From Hymenobacter arizonensis (lineage in GTDB: Bacteria; Bacteroidota; Bacteroidia; Cytophagales; Hymenobacteraceae): a stretch of DNA of 64,000 nucleotides. The stretch spans positions 496,001 through 560,000 of the forward strand of contig NZ_FOXS01000001.1 of the NCBI RefSeq assembly GCF_900115775.1. Direction: 5' to 3'. A program made the position numbers and the translations under genes. Under the pieces are notes generated by a model. It did not search any database. It was not told where the DNA came from and saw only the letters and a list, made by a program, of their open reading frames with translations. Position 1 is the stretch's first letter. Each line of letters opens with the position of its first letter. Positions 9,192 to 18,413 of the stretch are shown here, piece after piece.

Positions 9192-9497
9192 CTAATAGAA
9201 ATCGAAGCCCAGCACGGCGCGCAGTGGCAGCGAAGTACCGGACTTCAGGGTGAGATAGGCCGAATCGGCGGCCCAAATGGTGGTGGCCATGCGCTTGGTT
9301 TCGCCGTCGGCAGTCCGAAAATAAATGTCGAGTTTGCCGTGATAAGCGTTGCCGAGGGTCACGGCACGGTCGGCATCGGCACGGCGGCGTTGTTTGGCCA
9401 ACTCATCGGAAAGCACATCGCCCTGTGGGAAGCGCATGTTGGCGAGCTGTTCTTTTTGAACTATCTCAATGTCGGAGTCGATGGACGTTGCAAACAT
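9192..9497 (-). CDS. Hypothetical protein, 101 aa
   Basis: I do not recognise this protein. The ATG at 9497 is chosen because the upstream in-frame extension to 9563 is AT-rich and low in coding character. The N-terminal third is charged (QKEQLANMRFPQGD, then SDELAKQRRRADADRA), and the rest looks like a small beta fold (AYHGKLDIYFRTADG, TTIWAADSAYLTLKSG, LPLRAVLGFDFY). There is no signal peptide or membrane helix. It lies 39 bases upstream of the small membrane protein in the same direction and may be co-transcribed. Confidence 0.6.
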   Translation of the reverse strand: MFATSIDSDIEIVQKEQLANMRFPQGDVLSDELAKQRRRADADRAVTLGNAYHGKLDIYFRTADGETKRMATTIWAADSAYLTLKSGTSLPLRAVLGFDFY

Positions 9498-9607
9498 GGC
9501 AAAGAAATAAAAAGATTTGAAGTTGATGATGTAGCAATGTAGAATTTTTTGCTCATTAATCAACTATTAAAATTTTTATTTTCTTAGCATTATTTACGGA
9601 AAATAGC

Positions 9608-10621
9608 TCAGGGAAGTTGTGCTAAAAATTCCATAGTGTCGACGCGGTCGGCATACTCATCTACGCCCGGTGACTGCGCCTGGCCAAAGGGCAAGCTGCC
9701 GGCAAAGCGCGCGCCGGCCGACACCACGCACTGGGTCTGGGCCGCTATGTCGGTGAGCTGGTCAACAAGGTCGATTTCGCTGGTGTACTCGGCGTAGTGC
9801 ACCACCGAAATTGAGGACACCAATAAGGGGCTGGGCCGGAGAAGCAGGAAGCCATTGTCGAAGTGCTGCACGCGGTTGACCAGCAAAATGCTCTTGTTGT
9901 AATCGTAGTTGTTGTTGTATTTGTGATGATTAAGTACTCCTTCGTGCGGTTGCAACGCATCGAGCAGGGGCACAAAGTCATACTCCGTGGGCACGAAGAG
10001 CTTGCTGACGTTGCGGCAGCCCAAGCCGTAGTACTGAAAAATGTCGGGCCCCAGGCGGGCCAGCTCTTCGCTGGTTTCCGAGCCGGTGAGTATCCCCACA
10101 CTGGTGCGGTTGCGCCGGATGAGGTGGGGCTTCGTGCCAAAATAAAATTCGAAGTAGCGGGCCGTGTTGTCCGAACCGGTGGCGATGAAAGCGTCGGCGG
10201 CGTTGAGGCGCGGCAGCACTTTGATGTAATCGGCGAAGCGGGGTTCCAGGCGCGTGAGTTCGTCCATCAGCCAGGTCATCAGCACCGTGTCGTCGGCGCT
10301 GAGCTTGGCCAGCAGCACGTGGCCGCTGAGTAGCACGCACAGCATGTCGTGGAAGCCCACCATGGGGATGTTGCCGGCCATCACCACACCAATCTGGTGC
10401 ACGGTGGTGGGCTCGGCAGGGTAGCGGGCGGCCCAGTGGCGCAGCGGTTCTTCGGCCAGCATGTGGGCCAGGCCGGCCATGGCGGCGGCCACACTGGGCT
10501 CGTCGAACCAGGCGTTTTGGTTGCGCGCCCGGGCGGCAAGCTGGTAAATTTCGTCAGGAGTAAGCGAGGCGAGGCGTTGCCCCAGGGCTGCAAATGCAGC
10601 CAAACGTTCGGAGTGTTTCAT
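9608..10621 (-). CDS. Acyl-CoA reductase (LuxC-like)
   Basis: 337-aa aldehyde-dehydrogenase-fold enzyme of the LuxC family, which reduces an activated acyl group to aldehyde through a Cys thioester. The probable catalytic Cys lies in YYGLGCRNVSKLF. NAD(P)-binding and fold signatures are GVVMAGNIPMVGFHDML near residue 85 and FIATGSDNTARYFEFYF near 145. ATG 10621 is preferred over 10669 because it starts with KHSERLAAFAALGQRL, typical for the Bacteroidota members. It is divergent from a dicluster ferredoxin, a pairing I recall as conserved in this phylum. No other lux-like gene is nearby, so bioluminescence is not implied; fatty aldehyde or pigment-related use is possible. Confidence 0.82.
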   Translation of the reverse strand: MKHSERLAAFAALGQRLASLTPDEIYQLAARARNQNAWFDEPSVAAAMAGLAHMLAEEPLRHWAARYPAEPTTVHQIGVVMAGNIPMVGFHDMLCVLLSGHVLLAKLSADDTVLMTWLMDELTRLEPRFADYIKVLPRLNAADAFIATGSDNTARYFEFYFGTKPHLIRRNRTSVGILTGSETSEELARLGPDIFQYYGLGCRNVSKLFVPTEYDFVPLLDALQPHEGVLNHHKYNNNYDYNKSILLVNRVQHFDNGFLLLRPSPLLVSSISVVHYAEYTSEIDLVDQLTDIAAQTQCVVSAGARFAGSLPFGQAQSPGVDEYADRVDTMEFLAQLP

Positions 10622-10818
10622 GAGGAAGAAGGGCACGGCGGCAGGCCAATACGGGCCTTGCGCCGACAAAAGCCTGGCAAAATTGGGCTAAGCCATGCAA
10701 AGCCAGCGGTTGTTGGTTAATTTTGCTGGCCCAAAGAACGGCGCGAGCCAGGCGTTTTACGTAAAGCCTGCTAATTTCTATTTGGTTTCCCTTCTCACTA
10801 CCTGACCCCCGACGCCCC

Positions 10819-11169
10819 ATGGCCATCATGATAACCGACGAGTGCATCAACTGCGGTGCCTGCGAGCCGGAATGCCCCAACAATGCGATTTACGAAGGCG
10901 GAGCCCAATGGCGCTGGGCCGATGGCACCAGCCTCAAAGAAGTAGCTACCGGCGACGGGCAGGTGGTATCGGGCACTGCGCCCCAAACTCCCGTTTCGGA
11001 CGAATACTATTACATCGTATCGGATAAGTGCACCGAATGTGTAGGCTTTCACGAAGAGCCCCAGTGTGCCGCCGTGTGCCCCGTGGATTGCTGTGTGGAC
11101 GACCCCGACCTGCGCGAAACCCGCGAGCGCCTGCTCGAAAAGAAAGAATGGCTGCACATTGCTGCGTAG
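10819..11169 (+). CDS. 4Fe-4S dicluster ferredoxin
   Basis: 116-aa electron-transfer protein. The first cluster motif is [12 protein letters not shown] (residues about 10-21). The second is [18 protein letters not shown] (starting near residue 73), with a longer spacing before the third Cys, as in Allochromatium-type 2[4Fe-4S] ferredoxins that have a loop insertion. An approximately 50-residue insertion separates the two motifs, and a C-terminal acidic helix follows. It is divergently transcribed from the acyl-CoA reductase, for which it could supply electrons or a redox partner (inference). A strong terminator follows. Confidence 0.9.
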   Translation: MAIMITDECINCGACEPECPNNAIYEGGAQWRWADGTSLKEVATGDGQVVSGTAPQTPVSDEYYYIVSDKCTECVGFHEEPQCAAVCPVDCCVDDPDLRETRERLLEKKEWLHIAA

Positions 11170-11193
11170 CCAGTTTATTTCAGAATAGAGAAG

Positions 11194-11220
11194 GCCGCTC
11201 CTCCGGGGGCGGCTTTTTTT
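11194..11220 (+). terminator. Terminator after ferredoxin gene
   Basis: Stem GCCGCTCC (11194-11201) with GGGGCGGC (11206-11213) followed by seven T residues. Confidence 0.9.
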
Positions 11221-11236
11221 GTGCTGATGCCTATCC

Positions 11237-11347
11237 AAAAAAGGCCGTCATGCAGAGCGCAGCGAAGCATCTCGCAGGGGGCAGTAATTCAATTGTTCAA
11301 CGAAGCGAGCGAGATGCTTCGCTGCGCTCTGCATGACGGCCTTTTTT
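11237..11347. repeat. Interspersed hairpin repeat, copy 1 (perfect 39-bp arms)
   Basis: Arms 11237-11275 and 11309-11347 are perfect reverse complements over 39 bases, with a 33-base loop. The inner core CGTCATGCAGAGCGCAGCG...CTCGC is shared with other copies. The outer end (AAAAAAGGC / GCCTTTTTT) is particular to this copy and looks like a terminator stem with A and T tails. Confidence 0.9.
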
Positions 11348-11544
11348 AGAAAGTGCTTTTTCGCTTAGAACTCATGCACAGTCAGTTGGTGAAAATCAGC
11401 CGCTGCGCTTTTAGAAAAGCGGCTGTGCTTAGCCTCGTAGCTAATTGGGTATTGCAGCCCTGATTGACTCAGCAAGCGGAGCGCACCGATGAGCCCCCGC
11501 TTCTAATGCCTATTTTTGCCCTTTCTGCTTCTTGCTACTTTTCT

Positions 11545-14175
11545 ATGTCCCTCGCCACTACTTACTCGCCCACCGACGTTGAAGCCAAATGGTACCAGCG
11601 CTGGCAGGAGCAAGGCTTTTTCAAAGCCTCCCCCAACCCCAAGAAAGTCCCTTACACGGTAGTTATTCCGCCCCCGAACGTGACGGGTGTGCTGCACATG
11701 GGCCATATGCTGAACAATACCATTCAGGATGTGCTGGTGCGCCGTGCGCGCATGCAGGGCAAGGAAGCCTGCTGGGTGCCCGGCACCGACCACGCCAGCA
11801 TCGCCACCGAGGCCAAAGTAGTGGCTTTGCTCAAGGAGCAGGGCATTGAGAAGCGAGACCTCACCCGCGAGCAGTTCCTCACGCACGCCTTTGAGTGGAA
11901 AGAGAAGTACGGCGGCATCATTCTCGAGCAGCTAAAGCAGCTGGGCGCCTCCTGCGACTGGGACCGGACCCGCTTCACCATGGAGCCCGAACTGACCGAC
12001 GCCGTGCTACGGGTTTTCGTCGATTTGTATAACAAGGGCCTGATTTACCGCGGCGTACGCATGGTGAACTGGGACCCGGAAGGCCGCACCGCCATTTCGG
12101 ACGAGGAGGTGATTGCTAAGGATGTACAAGCCAAGATGTACTACCTCAACTACGCGGTAGTGGGGCAGGAGGGCCAGTTTCTGACCGTGGCCACGTCGCG
12201 GCCTGAAACGATTATGGCCGACGTAGCCGTGGCCGTGAACCCCACCGACCCGCGCTACGCGCATTTGGCCGGGGCCAAGGTTACGATTCCATTGTTGGGT
12301 CGCGAAATCCCGGTGATTTTTGACGAATACGTATCCACCGATTTCGGTACGGGTGCCCTGAAAGTGACGCCGGCCCACGACCTTAACGACTACGAGCTGG
12401 GCGTAAAGCACAACCTGCCCGTTATTGACATCCTGGCCGATAACGGCACGCTCAACGAAAAGGCGGTGCTGTACGTGGGTCAGGACCGGTTTGCCGCACG
12501 CAAGCAAATCGCCAAGGATTTGCAGGAAGCCGGCTTGCTGGTCAAAATTGAAGAGTACGCCAGCATTGTGCAAACCTCGGAGCGCACCAAGGCCGTCATC
12601 GAGCCCAAGCTCAGCCTGCAGTGGTTCCTGAAAATGGAGCATCTGGCCAAGCCCGCGCTTGAAGTGGTGGAGAATGACACCATTAAGCTGCATCCGCCCA
12701 AGTTCAAGAACATGTACCGGGCCTGGATGGAGAACGTGCACGACTGGTGCATATCGCGCCAGCTGTGGTGGGGCCAGCAAATTCCGGCCTACTACCTGCC
12801 CGACGGCACGTTTGTAGTAGCCCTGACGGCCGAGGCTGCCCTGGCACAGGCCCGCACCAAAACCAGCAACCCCGACCTCCAGCTCAGCGACCTGCGGCAG
12901 GACGAGGACGTGCTCGATACGTGGTTTTCGTCATGGCTGTGGCCGATTTCAGTGTTCGACGGCTTCAAAGACCCCGACAACGCCGACATCAACTACTTCT
13001 ATCCAACTAATGACCTGGTAACCGGGCCCGACATCCTGTTTTTCTGGGTGGCCCGCATGATTATGGCTGGCCTGGAATACCGCAAGGAAATCCCGTTCAA
13101 AAATGTGTACCTGACCGGCATTGTGCGCGACGCGCAGGGCCGAAAAATGAGCAAGCAGCTCGGCAACTCGCCCGACCCACTGGAGCTGATTGCCCAGTAC
13201 GGCGCCGATGGCGTGCGCACCGGCATGCTGTTCTCAGCCCCCGCCGGCAACGACTTGCTTTTCGACATGAAGCTGGTGGAGCAAGGCCGCAACTTTTCCA
13301 ACAAGCTCTGGAATGCCTTCCGCCTCGTGAAAGGGTGGGAGGTTGATGCCACGTTGCCCTTCGTGAATGAAAAGCCCGTAGCGTGGTTCAATGCCAAGCT
13401 GCAGGCCGCCATTGTGGAGCTCGATGACCACTTCGAGAAGTTCCGGATGAGCGATGCGCTCATGACGGTGTACAAGTTGGTGTGGGACGATTTCTGCGCG
13501 CTGTACCTGGAAATGGTGAAGCCCGCCTACCAGCACCCCATCGACGCCGAAACCCTGCGCCACACCACGGCCTACCTCGAAACACTGCTCAAGCTGCTGC
13601 ATCCCTTCATGCCCTTCATTACCGAAGAGCTGTGGCACGAGCTGGCCGAGCGGGAGTCGCGCGACTACGTGTGCGTAGCCCCCTGGCCCCGGCCCACCGA
13701 GCTAGCCGAGTCCCCCCGCCTCCTGGCTGATATGGACAAGGCCCTGGCCGTGGTAGCAGGCATCCGTACCGTGCGCAACCAGAAAAACATTGGCCCCAAC
13801 AAGCCGCTGGCGCTGGTTGCCAAAACTGATGAACCGGCTTTGTTCACCGATTACGATGGCATTATTCGCAAGCTGGGCAGCATTTCCGAGGTTACGTTTG
13901 CCGATGCTGGCCCGGCCGCTTCGGTGAGCTTCGTGCAGGGCGGCAGCGAGTTCTTCATTCCCCTTGAAGGCCACATCGACATGGCTGCCGAGCGGGCTCG
14001 CTTGGAAAAAGAGCTTGAGTATGCCCAGGGCTTCCGGGAGTCGGTACTCAGGAAGCTGGGCAACGAGAAATTTACCCAAAATGCCAAGCCCGACGTGCTG
14101 GAACGCGAACGCCAGAAATTGGCCGATGCCGAGAGCAAGCTGGCGGCGCTAGAGCAAAGCCTCGCTGCCTTGTAG
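11545..14175 (+). CDS. valS: Valyl-tRNA synthetase
   Basis: Charges tRNA-Val with valine and edits mis-activated threonine. This is a class I synthetase: the HIGH-type motif is PPNVTGVLHMGHM near residue 45, the CP1 editing domain includes VATSRPETIMADVAVAVNP and DFGTGALKVTPAHDLNDYE, and KMSKS is present as KMSKQLGNSPDP near residue 534. The anticodon-binding domain and the C-terminal coiled-coil arm (DMAAERARLEKELE to the end) are complete. The ATG at 11545 (MSLATTYSPTDVEAKWYQ) is chosen over the upstream TTG at 11464. Length 876 aa is normal. A terminator follows. Confidence 0.97.
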   Translation: MSLATTYSPTDVEAKWYQRWQEQGFFKASPNPKKVPYTVVIPPPNVTGVLHMGHMLNNTIQDVLVRRARMQGKEACWVPGTDHASIATEAKVVALLKEQGIEKRDLTREQFLTHAFEWKEKYGGIILEQLKQLGASCDWDRTRFTMEPELTDAVLRVFVDLYNKGLIYRGVRMVNWDPEGRTAISDEEVIAKDVQAKMYYLNYAVVGQEGQFLTVATSRPETIMADVAVAVNPTDPRYAHLAGAKVTIPLLGREIPVIFDEYVSTDFGTGALKVTPAHDLNDYELGVKHNLPVIDILADNGTLNEKAVLYVGQDRFAARKQIAKDLQEAGLLVKIEEYASIVQTSERTKAVIEPKLSLQWFLKMEHLAKPALEVVENDTIKLHPPKFKNMYRAWMENVHDWCISRQLWWGQQIPAYYLPDGTFVVALTAEAALAQARTKTSNPDLQLSDLRQDEDVLDTWFSSWLWPISVFDGFKDPDNADINYFYPTNDLVTGPDILFFWVARMIMAGLEYRKEIPFKNVYLTGIVRDAQGRKMSKQLGNSPDPLELIAQYGADGVRTGMLFSAPAGNDLLFDMKLVEQGRNFSNKLWNAFRLVKGWEVDATLPFVNEKPVAWFNAKLQAAIVELDDHFEKFRMSDALMTVYKLVWDDFCALYLEMVKPAYQHPIDAETLRHTTAYLETLLKLLHPFMPFITEELWHELAERESRDYVCVAPWPRPTELAESPRLLADMDKALAVVAGIRTVRNQKNIGPNKPLALVAKTDEPALFTDYDGIIRKLGSISEVTFADAGPAASVSFVQGGSEFFIPLEGHIDMAAERARLEKELEYAQGFRESVLRKLGNEKFTQNAKPDVLERERQKLADAESKLAALEQSLAAL

Positions 14176-14196
14176 CATAGCCATTATACCTGTTGC

Positions 14197-14232
14197 AAAA
14201 AGGGCTGTTTCTTCGTCGAGGCAGCCCTTTTT
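14197..14232 (+). terminator. Terminator after valS
   Basis: Stem AAAAAGGGCTG (14197-14207) with CAGCCCTTTTT (14222-14232), ending in a T run. Confidence 0.88.
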
Positions 14233-14249
14233 GATGGCCAAGGGGCTGC

Positions 14250-14456
14250 CGGTGGAGTACCAAGCGCATCCTCCACAACGGCCAGCGGCTCGACACGCTG
14301 GGCCTGCAGGTTTCGGCCATACCGATGTACAACCTGCCCGAAGCGGCCGACGCCCGGCACCCCAAAGGCCGGGGCAACGGCTACGTGCTGACGCTGGTCA
14401 GTAAAACCGTTTACCTATCCGGCGACACCGAAGACATTGCCGAAATGCACGCCCGT
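14250..14456 (+). pseudogene. Metallo-beta-lactamase-fold hydrolase fragment
   Basis: An in-frame stretch reads KRILHNGQRLDTLGLQV, then IPMYNLPE, then RHPKGRGNGYVLTL, then KTVYLSGDTEDIAEMHA. This matches the middle of the secreted MBL-fold hydrolases that carry RHPKGRGNGYVL and the metal-binding GDTED motif. The N-terminal HxHxDH metal site and the C-terminal half are missing: no start codon fits upstream, and after HARA the frame continues into unrelated sequence. It is best read as a decayed remnant. The GDTED Asp is retained. Confidence 0.6.
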
Positions 14457-14579
14457 GCTTGCTGGAAGTTAGCAGCTTCTCAGGCTTGTGGCACAGGCGA
14501 TGGACCGATACTTCGGAATGATGTTAGGATAAAAGCTCATGCTTCCCAAATCTACTTGCTAAGCTCACAGCAATTATAT

Positions 14580-14906
14580 ATGTTTGTTGCTATGTATAGC
14601 ACATTATCCCGACTCAATTTCCTGCAACGCCAAGCCTCTTCCCAGGGGCAGGATTACCATGGCCTTCTGGTGCAATCTGTGTTTCCCTGGGTAGTGGTGG
14701 TGCTGCGGGCCGGCCAGTGCGTGACGTCGGTGCCCCTGACGCCCGCCGAAGGGCTGTACCTGACGCGGATACTGGGCGAAACGCCCAGGCTCAGCCCGCT
14801 GCTGTACTTTATCGGCGTTCTGGAACATCAACTCCTGACCCAGCCTGACACGACCCGCGACCACGCCGTCGCACTTCCAGAAGTGTTGAGCCCGGCCGTG
14901 GCGTAG
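14580..14906 (+). CDS. Hypothetical ORF downstream of the MBL remnant
   Basis: The open frame continues from the MBL fragment, but its character changes. From ATG 14580 (or 14592) it would encode about 108 aa with a hydrophobic SVFPWVVVVLRAG segment and LTPAEGLYLTRILGETPRL. I recognise no family. It may be a small real protein or chance coding inside decaying sequence. The frame-sharing with the MBL remnant suggests an old fusion or deletion join. Confidence 0.3.
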   Translation: MFVAMYSTLSRLNFLQRQASSQGQDYHGLLVQSVFPWVVVVLRAGQCVTSVPLTPAEGLYLTRILGETPRLSPLLYFIGVLEHQLLTQPDTTRDHAVALPEVLSPAVA

Positions 14907-15171
14907 CCATAGTTATCGGCCAAATGGCCGCCGTCGGCGCCCTAAGCGGCGGGCTGCGGTTCGGCATTGCGAAGGATTGAGTAGGAGCGGCTGGCCAGGC
15001 ATAAGCAATCTACTAATACCTAAACAGTACTGTTGTCATGATGCCCGTCCCCACGTTATTACCGAATGCCGCTCCGGGCTGGGCTGCCTGCCGCATCTGC
15101 TCGCGGCTGGTGGTCGAACGCAACCACGGCTTGTGGGTACGGGGCCGGGAGGTGGGGTAGGTGGGCCGGGC

Positions 15172-16299
15172 CTAAGCCGGAAGCGCCTCGGCCCAGCGCA
15201 AGGTGTCCGTTAGCCACTCGCCGTAGAGCCGCGCGCTGCCCTGGTCCAGGTTCTTGGGCAGTTCCTGCAGCGCGAGCTGGGCCTTGGCGCGGGCTTGTTC
15301 GGCATCGCCGGCTTGCCGGGCCAGGGCCGCCTCTACGCGGGCCCACACGTCGGCCTGAATGTGGGGGCTGGGAGTGGCCCGGGCATGAAACGCCTGCGCG
15401 GCGGGCAGGTCGTGCTGGTAAGCGGCTGCAAAGAAGGCCGATTCTAGCCACACGCCGCCTTGAAGGGCATCGGGCAGCATATCCAGCCGTTCTCGGTACT
15501 CGTGCAGGTAGCGGGCCGCCTGCTCGGTATGGCCGTTATCGAGCGCGATGAGGTAGAGGTAATGAAATACGAACATCTTAAAGGGCAACTCCTGCGGCAG
15601 CGCCGCGGCGGCTTCTAGCAGCGGGCGGGCCAGTTCCCGGGGGCGGGTGCCGGCCATCGACGGTATCAGGGCAGAGAGCACGGCTACTTCCAGCTGCCCA
15701 GCGACCCCGCCGCGCCACAAGTTCAGAATGCGGGCCCCGTCGCTGTAAAAGCCGCCAGCCCGCATGGGAATCAACGTCACCACGGTCAGGGCCGCCGAAA
15801 TGATGCCGCTCACCGCCAACGCACCGGCCAGCACCTGGCCCGCGCCCGACGTGGCGGGGGGCAACAGGGCAGATACGCCCAAGACCACTCCGGCATACAG
15901 GGCGCTGGCCAGGGGCCCTCCGGCGGCAAAGGCCAGAAAGCGCCGCCGCAGGTTGTGTTCGTCGGGTGGCACACACAGGGCCATGCCTCCAGCCGTATTC
16001 AGGTCTTTGTTCCACGAAAAGCGCAGGCGGCCCAGTTCTTTTTTCCACATAAAAGGCCCCACGGCCAGCCAGCGAAAAGCAAAGCCCTGGGTTTGGCCCA
16101 GCAACACATGGCCCAACTCGTGGGCGAGCACGGCCAGCAGCCAAGCCACCGGCAGCAACGCCAAGAGCCCTATTTTTTGCCCGCCGCTCCAGGCCGGGTC
16201 TTTGATGTAGGCCGCGCCGTACTTCGCGCCCAGCCCGCCTGCCACCATTCCCACTGCGGCTGCTCCCGCCAGGTAGCCAAATTTTTTTAAGCGCTTCAT
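15172..16299 (-). CDS. M50-like membrane zinc metalloprotease with helical C-terminal domain
   Basis: 375-aa protein. Start ATG 16299 gives MKRLKKFGYLAGAAAVG, a membrane-targeting N terminus; the longer frame to 16602 runs into a gene remnant. The zinc motif HELGH lies at about residues 64-68, inside a hydrophobic helix (LLALLPVAWLLAVLAHELGH). Further membrane helices follow (about 135-160 and 175-200). The second M50 hallmark (NxxPxxxxDG) is not clear; the closest is TLIPMRAGGFYSDGARI. The last 150 residues are Ala-rich helices resembling TPR repeats. The substrate is unknown; a role in cleaving membrane proteins is inferred from the family. Confidence 0.75.
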   Translation of the reverse strand: MKRLKKFGYLAGAAAVGMVAGGLGAKYGAAYIKDPAWSGGQKIGLLALLPVAWLLAVLAHELGHVLLGQTQGFAFRWLAVGPFMWKKELGRLRFSWNKDLNTAGGMALCVPPDEHNLRRRFLAFAAGGPLASALYAGVVLGVSALLPPATSGAGQVLAGALAVSGIISAALTVVTLIPMRAGGFYSDGARILNLWRGGVAGQLEVAVLSALIPSMAGTRPRELARPLLEAAAALPQELPFKMFVFHYLYLIALDNGHTEQAARYLHEYRERLDMLPDALQGGVWLESAFFAAAYQHDLPAAQAFHARATPSPHIQADVWARVEAALARQAGDAEQARAKAQLALQELPKNLDQGSARLYGEWLTDTLRWAEALPA

Positions 16300-16439
16300 A
16301 AAAACTGCATTAAGGTGCTGCCACGGACTGTATCGCTCAAACGCGTTGGGAATTACAACAACGCCGAAAAAGCGCGAATCTGTTTTCTCATAAAGTCCCA
16401 CGCTGGCGCTCAAGGCATCTGACCAAACAGTATGCAAGT

Positions 16440-16602
16440 GACGCGAGAGTTGCAAGCCAGTGAGCAGCGCGAAGTGCCCGTGGACGCCTCCTAGCTGAAT
16501 GCGGGCCTCTACGTTCTGCGCCTGCAGCGCGGCGCTCATCAGGTGCAGCACCTGCGCCTGCGCCTGCTCTTGCAGAAGTAAAGCCCAAGCCCTGGCCGCC
16601 AC
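16440..16602 (-). pseudogene. Possible gene remnant (hydrolase-like C terminus)
   Basis: Upstream of and in frame with the M50-like gene, the minus strand reads LLQEQAQAQVLHLMSAALQ, then EARIQLGGVHGHFALLTGL. This looks coding and resembles the C-terminal His-containing segment of alpha/beta hydrolases (GGHGHFALLT-like). The 5' part is disrupted and the downstream part (to 16300) loses coding character, so if real it is a broken fragment. Confidence 0.25.
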
Positions 16603-16642
16603 GAGGACTGGGCAAAAGCCTGGAAAACCATTCTTTCACAAT

Positions 16643-16672
16643 AAAGCCCCCGTCTGGTTAGGCGGGGGCTTT
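16643..16672. terminator. Bidirectional terminator-like hairpin
   Basis: Stem AAAGCCCCC (16643-16651) with GGGGGCTTT (16664-16672). It lies in the 660-base stretch without intact genes between the M50-like and GH53 genes. Confidence 0.75.
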
Positions 16673-16765
16673 GTTGCGAAAGGCCATGGCCGTTAGGAGA
16701 GGGCGCGCCACTGCCAGCCACCGCCGCGCTGCCGACGGCCTCGCAAACTTTTCGAAGTTGTGTTG

Positions 16766-16877
16766 ATAACGAGCGTCATGTCGAGCGTAGTCGAGACATC
16801 TCGCATGGGTTTGTAATCCAATCGTGTCAACGAGGCGAGCGAGATGTCTCGGCTGCGCTCGACATGACGCTCGTTAT
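16766..16877. repeat. Interspersed hairpin repeat, copy 2
   Basis: Arms 16766-16804 and 16839-16877 are 39 bases each with a 34-base loop. Only two positions differ, and both would be G-U pairs in RNA. The core is CGTCATGTCGAGCG...GAGACATCTCGC. The outer end ATAACGAG / CTCGTTAT is unlike copy 1 but complementary here. Confidence 0.88.
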
Positions 16878-17024
16878 TATTTAAAAACAAGTATTATAAA
16901 TCCACCTTCCAATTGCGTACCATTCAATTCACCCAGCCTAAGGTTGATGAGGGCGTAAGTTTATTTGCTTTGTCGGGGTCCGTACATCTCGTTGCTCGCA
17001 CTCACCCCTCCACAAGCTCACCCA

Positions 17025-18404
17025 ATGAACAGACTTTGCAAATTCTTAACCAGCACCTCCCTGGTGCTTGGGGTTTGCGCTAGCCCCCTAAAGGCCCAAA
17101 CCAGCAAGCCCACCGAAATACAGGTGACGCCCTACAAAACCACCATGCTCGCCAACGGCAAGGACAAAGTCTTGATAACGGCCAAAATCATTGACAGCCA
17201 AGGCAAAGAGGTGCCCAGCCTCACCAAGCCAGTTACCTACAAACTCATTGGCGATGCCACCCTACTCAGCATCAACGGCGTTGACGCGCAACGCCTCCGC
17301 AAAACCGATAGCACCTGGCACACAACGCTAACGGGCACGGCCCGGATTGTGGTAAAAGCCGGCACCACCCGCAAGCCCCTGAAATTTGAAGCCAAAGCCG
17401 ACAGCCTGGGGGTGGGCGCCACCGAGATTCATGCCATCCGGCCGGGCAAGGCGCACAAGGTGACCACTGCCGGCTACAAAGCTCGGACGACTTCGGACAA
17501 AATCCTGGGCGCCGACATTTCTTTTCTGCCCCAGCTCGAAGCCCGTGGCATCAAGTTCACCGACCAGGGCGTGGAAAAAGACGCCATTGCCATTCTGAAA
17601 GACCACGGGTTCAACTACGTGCGGCTCCGAATATTTAACAACCCGGCGCAGCCCAAGGGCTATTCGCCCAACCAGGGCTTCTGCGACCTGGAACACACCA
17701 AGCAAATGGCGAAACGGGTGAAGGCTGCCGGGATGAAACTGTTGCTTGACTTCCACTACAGCGACTACTGGGCCGACCCGCAGCAGCAAAATAAACCGGC
17801 GGCCTGGGCAGGCAAGGACTTTGCCGCCGTCAAAGACTCGGTGCAGGCCTACACCCAACACGTGATGCAGCAGCTCAAAAACCAGGGCACGGAGCCCGAG
17901 ATGGTGCAGATTGGCAACGAAATCAACCACGGCATGATTTGGCCCGAAGGCCACGTGAACAACCTCGACAGCCTGGCTCAGCTGCTCTACGCTGGGTTTA
18001 GGGGCGTGAAAGCGGTGAGCCCTAATTCCTTGATTATGGTGCACGTTGCGCTGGGCGGCCAGGCCGAAGAGTCAGAATTCTTCTACGACGCCCTGCGCCG
18101 ACGCAACGTGCCTTACGACATCATCGGCCTGTCTTACTACCCCAAGTGGCATGGTACCCTCGACGACCTGAAAAGCAACATCGCCGGCCTTGCCAAGAGA
18201 TACAACAAGCAAATCATGGTGGCCGAGTACACCCACCTGAAACGCGAAGTGAACGATATTGCTTTCAGCGTGCCCGGCGGCAAGGGCATCGGCTCCTTCA
18301 TCTGGGAGCCCTTAAACACCTGGGAAGCCATTTTCGACCGCACCGGCAAAGCCAACGAACTCCTGGACCTGTATCCCACGATTGCCGAGAAATATCTCAA
18401 ATAA
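17025..18404 (+). CDS. Glycoside hydrolase family 53 endo-beta-1,4-galactanase
   Basis: 459-aa exported enzyme predicted to cut beta-1,4-galactan side chains of pectin or type I arabinogalactan. ATG 17025 gives a signal peptide (MNRLCKFLTSTSLVLGVCAS) ending at LKAQ. An Ig-like domain follows (about residues 30-135, ITAKIIDSQGKEVPSL and GTARIVVKAGTTR). The GH53 barrel starts at GADISFLPQLEARG. Its acid/base Glu is in QIGNEINHGMIWP and its nucleophile Glu in IMVAEYTHLKR; SYYPKWHGTLDDL is also typical of the family. It ends 10 bases from the convergent GH43-type gene. No SusC/SusD pair or regulator is present. Confidence 0.92.
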   Translation: MNRLCKFLTSTSLVLGVCASPLKAQTSKPTEIQVTPYKTTMLANGKDKVLITAKIIDSQGKEVPSLTKPVTYKLIGDATLLSINGVDAQRLRKTDSTWHTTLTGTARIVVKAGTTRKPLKFEAKADSLGVGATEIHAIRPGKAHKVTTAGYKARTTSDKILGADISFLPQLEARGIKFTDQGVEKDAIAILKDHGFNYVRLRIFNNPAQPKGYSPNQGFCDLEHTKQMAKRVKAAGMKLLLDFHYSDYWADPQQQNKPAAWAGKDFAAVKDSVQAYTQHVMQQLKNQGTEPEMVQIGNEINHGMIWPEGHVNNLDSLAQLLYAGFRGVKAVSPNSLIMVHVALGGQAEESEFFYDALRRRNVPYDIIGLSYYPKWHGTLDDLKSNIAGLAKRYNKQIMVAEYTHLKREVNDIAFSVPGGKGIGSFIWEPLNTWEAIFDRTGKANELLDLYPTIAEKYLK

Positions 18405-18413
18405 GCCGTGCCT

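Noticed and set aside
15038-15160. Short plus-strand frame, 40 codons, with CRIC motif
   Set aside because: It starts with two ATGs and looks faintly coding (WAACRICSRLVVERNHGLWV), but there is no RBS I trust and no recognised family; left as unsupported.
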